Below are positions 5,585 to 7,028 of a stretch of DNA of 7,028 nucleotides, piece by piece. Made by a program: the position numbers and the translations under genes. The stretch's first letter is position 1; each line of letters starts with the position of its first letter. Source of the DNA: Deferribacteres bacterium (GTDB lineage Bacteria; Nitrospirota; Thermodesulfovibrionia; UBA6902); contig JAADFS010000075.1 in assembly GCA_013152795.1 (NCBI GenBank), positions 5,783 through 12,810 on the forward strand. Direction: 5' to 3'. The notes under the pieces are model-generated. The model had not been told where the DNA came from. It did no database searches and saw only the letters and a program-made list of their open reading frames with translations.

Positions 5585-6997
5585 ATGGTGAAGATCAGAG
5601 ATACCGTATTCCGCGAATATGACATAAGGGGACGTGTGAGTGACGATGAACTGAATATCCATTCCGTGGAAACAATAGCAAGGGCGTTCGGTTCACTCAT
5701 CAGGAGGGAAAAAGGCCGTACAACGGCGATCGTGGGATATGACAGCAGGAAATGTTCGCCGGACTTCAGGGATGCGGCGGTCAGGGGGCTGAATTCCACG
5801 GGGTGTTCGACTGTGGACATAGGAATGGTGACAACGCCGGTATTCTATTTTGCGCAGTACATGCTCGGGATTCCATCAGGGATAATGATAACCGGCAGTC
5901 ATAACCCCGACGGCTGGAGCGGGCTGAAGATGGCCGATGACTTTTCATCCACTCTCCTTAGCGGCGATGTCAGGAAAATCCGCGACATAATCATAAACAA
6001 CGATTTCCACACCGGACACGGCAGGGCCTTCAACTTCGACGGCATAAAGGAGGCCTACATCTCGGCCCTTGCATGGCGCGTCAAACCCGGCAGGCGGCTC
6101 CGCCTCGCAATAGACGCCGGCAACGGCACCGCAGGCATTTATGCGCCTGCGCTCTTCAGGTCGGCGGGATTCGATGTAGTTGAAATCTTCTGTGAACTCG
6201 ACCCCTCTTTCCCGAACCACTTCCCGAATCCCTCGGATATCCGTTCGCTTGAGATACTGAGCAGAAAGACCGTGGAGAGCGGGGCGGACATAGGACTGTC
6301 CTTCGACGGAGACGGCGACAGGCTCGGTGTGGTGGATGAAAAAGGGGCGGTCGTGTCTTCGGACAGGGTCCTGATACTGCTTGCACGGCAGATACTCCAG
6401 GAAAAGCCGGGGGCCAAGATAGTGTTTGACGTCAAATGCACAAGGGCGTTAATCGAGGACATAGAGGCAAGGGGTGGGGTCCCTGTAATGTGCAAGACAG
6501 GCCATTCCTATATCAAGCGCAGGATACACGAAGAAAAGGCCGGGCTCGGGGGTGAGCACAGCGGGCATATCTTTATCGTTGACGATTATTACGGTTTCGA
6601 CGACGGATTATTTGCAGGGCTGAAGCTTGCGGAATACCTCTCACACCAGGATAAACCCTTCTCCGGGATAATGAAAACAACACCGCAGTACCTGAGTTCA
6701 CCCAACATCCAGGTCGAGTGCCCTGATGAGAGGAAATACGCAGTGGTTGAGAGCCTTGTCAAGGAGTTCAAGGATGAATTCGGTGAGGAGAATGTCATAG
6801 ACATAAACGGCGCGAGGGTCAATATCGCCGACGGATGGGGGCTGATCCGGGCATCCTCGAATCTACCGGTACTGGTTATAATGCTTGAGGCCGCAACGAA
6901 AGAGGGTTACCTGGAGATAAAGAGGGTCCTGAAGGAGAAGCTGGAGAAGTTCCCGGAGGTCGGGGACAAATGGGAAAATGATATTGATCCGTTTTAA
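5585..6997 (+). CDS. Phosphomannomutase/phosphoglucomutase (AlgC/ManB-type alpha-D-phosphohexomutase)
   Basis: This 470-residue cytoplasmic enzyme should interconvert hexose 6-phosphates and 1-phosphates (mannose and/or glucose), feeding nucleotide-sugar synthesis for polysaccharides. All four superfamily motifs are present in order: the N-terminal FREYDIRG (9-16); the phosphoserine loop ITGSHNP (102-108, catalytic Ser105); the Mg-binding loop DGDGDR (241-246); the sugar-recognition loop GEHSGH (323-328); and the C-terminal phosphate-binding RASSNLPVL (422-430). The GEHSGH and RASSNLP forms favour the PMM/PGM group over GlmM (phosphoglucosamine mutase). Length is normal for AlgC-type enzymes. 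The ATG at 5585 follows a purine-rich AGGTGAGGGG site; a GTG one codon later is possible but less well placed. It is transcribed away from the glutamate synthase operon, and nothing in the sequence links the two functions. The gene is often named manB, algC or pmm; which sugar is preferred cannot be read here. Confidence 0.93.
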   Translation: MVKIRDTVFREYDIRGRVSDDELNIHSVETIARAFGSLIRREKGRTTAIVGYDSRKCSPDFRDAAVRGLNSTGCSTVDIGMVTTPVFYFAQYMLGIPSGIMITGSHNPDGWSGLKMADDFSSTLLSGDVRKIRDIIINNDFHTGHGRAFNFDGIKEAYISALAWRVKPGRRLRLAIDAGNGTAGIYAPALFRSAGFDVVEIFCELDPSFPNHFPNPSDIRSLEILSRKTVESGADIGLSFDGDGDRLGVVDEKGAVVSSDRVLILLARQILQEKPGAKIVFDVKCTRALIEDIEARGGVPVMCKTGHSYIKRRIHEEKAGLGGEHSGHIFIVDDYYGFDDGLFAGLKLAEYLSHQDKPFSGIMKTTPQYLSSPNIQVECPDERKYAVVESLVKEFKDEFGEENVIDINGARVNIADGWGLIRASSNLPVLVIMLEAATKEGYLEIKRVLKEKLEKFPEVGDKWENDIDPF

Positions 6998-7028
6998 TTC
7001 ATAATTCTTTCACAGAAATGATATATTG

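Noticed and set aside
5349..5591. 80-codon open frame on the plus strand in the divergent spacer
   Set aside because: It runs through both predicted promoters and the heptamer array, has no recognisable motif and a composition unlike the neighbouring genes.

Overview
The window holds four complete genes in two divergent transcription units. It looks like bacterial chromosome from an anaerobe or microaerophile. Moderate-to-high GC, clear Shine-Dalgarno sites and sigma70-like promoters point to Bacteria. The split, ferredoxin-rich glutamate synthase is a form known from archaea and from deep-branching or anaerobic bacteria; Nitrospirota and Desulfobacterota are my guesses, and the sequence alone does not settle the phylum. 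There are no mobile elements, RNA genes or CRISPR arrays.

Minus strand, 5215 down to 61: a three-gene operon for a split glutamate synthase (GOGAT). The first gene encodes the class II glutamine amidotransferase (4106-5215). The second encodes the FMN synthase domain with two N-terminal [4Fe-4S] motifs (2466-4127) and overlaps the first by 22 bases. The third encodes one polypeptide that joins the GXGXG domain, normally the C-terminus of the large subunit, to the NAD(P)H-oxidising FAD small subunit, with an extra ferredoxin-like tail (61-2394). Gene order matches the domain order of ordinary GltB followed by GltD, but the breaks between polypeptides fall in different places. Together the proteins should take the amide nitrogen of glutamine, channel it as ammonia to the FMN site, and use NAD(P)H (or perhaps ferredoxin) electrons to make glutamate from 2-oxoglutarate. 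The number of Cys clusters is well above that of standard bacterial GOGAT.

Plus strand, 5585-6997: a phosphomannomutase/phosphoglucomutase of the alpha-D-phosphohexomutase superfamily, with all four active-site motifs.

The 369-base divergent spacer (5216-5584) contains a plausible promoter for each unit and a tandem array of four 7-base units (GTTCARR) just before the mutase ribosome binding site. Downstream of the second and third GOGAT genes lie two copies of a 27-base repeat. Each contains a hairpin with an identical 6-bp stem but mutually complementary 4-base loops. The copy in the gltB-gltD spacer also sits inside a larger outer stem. I regard this repeat pair as the most unusual non-coding signal in the window. 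I did not find a wholly new system here.
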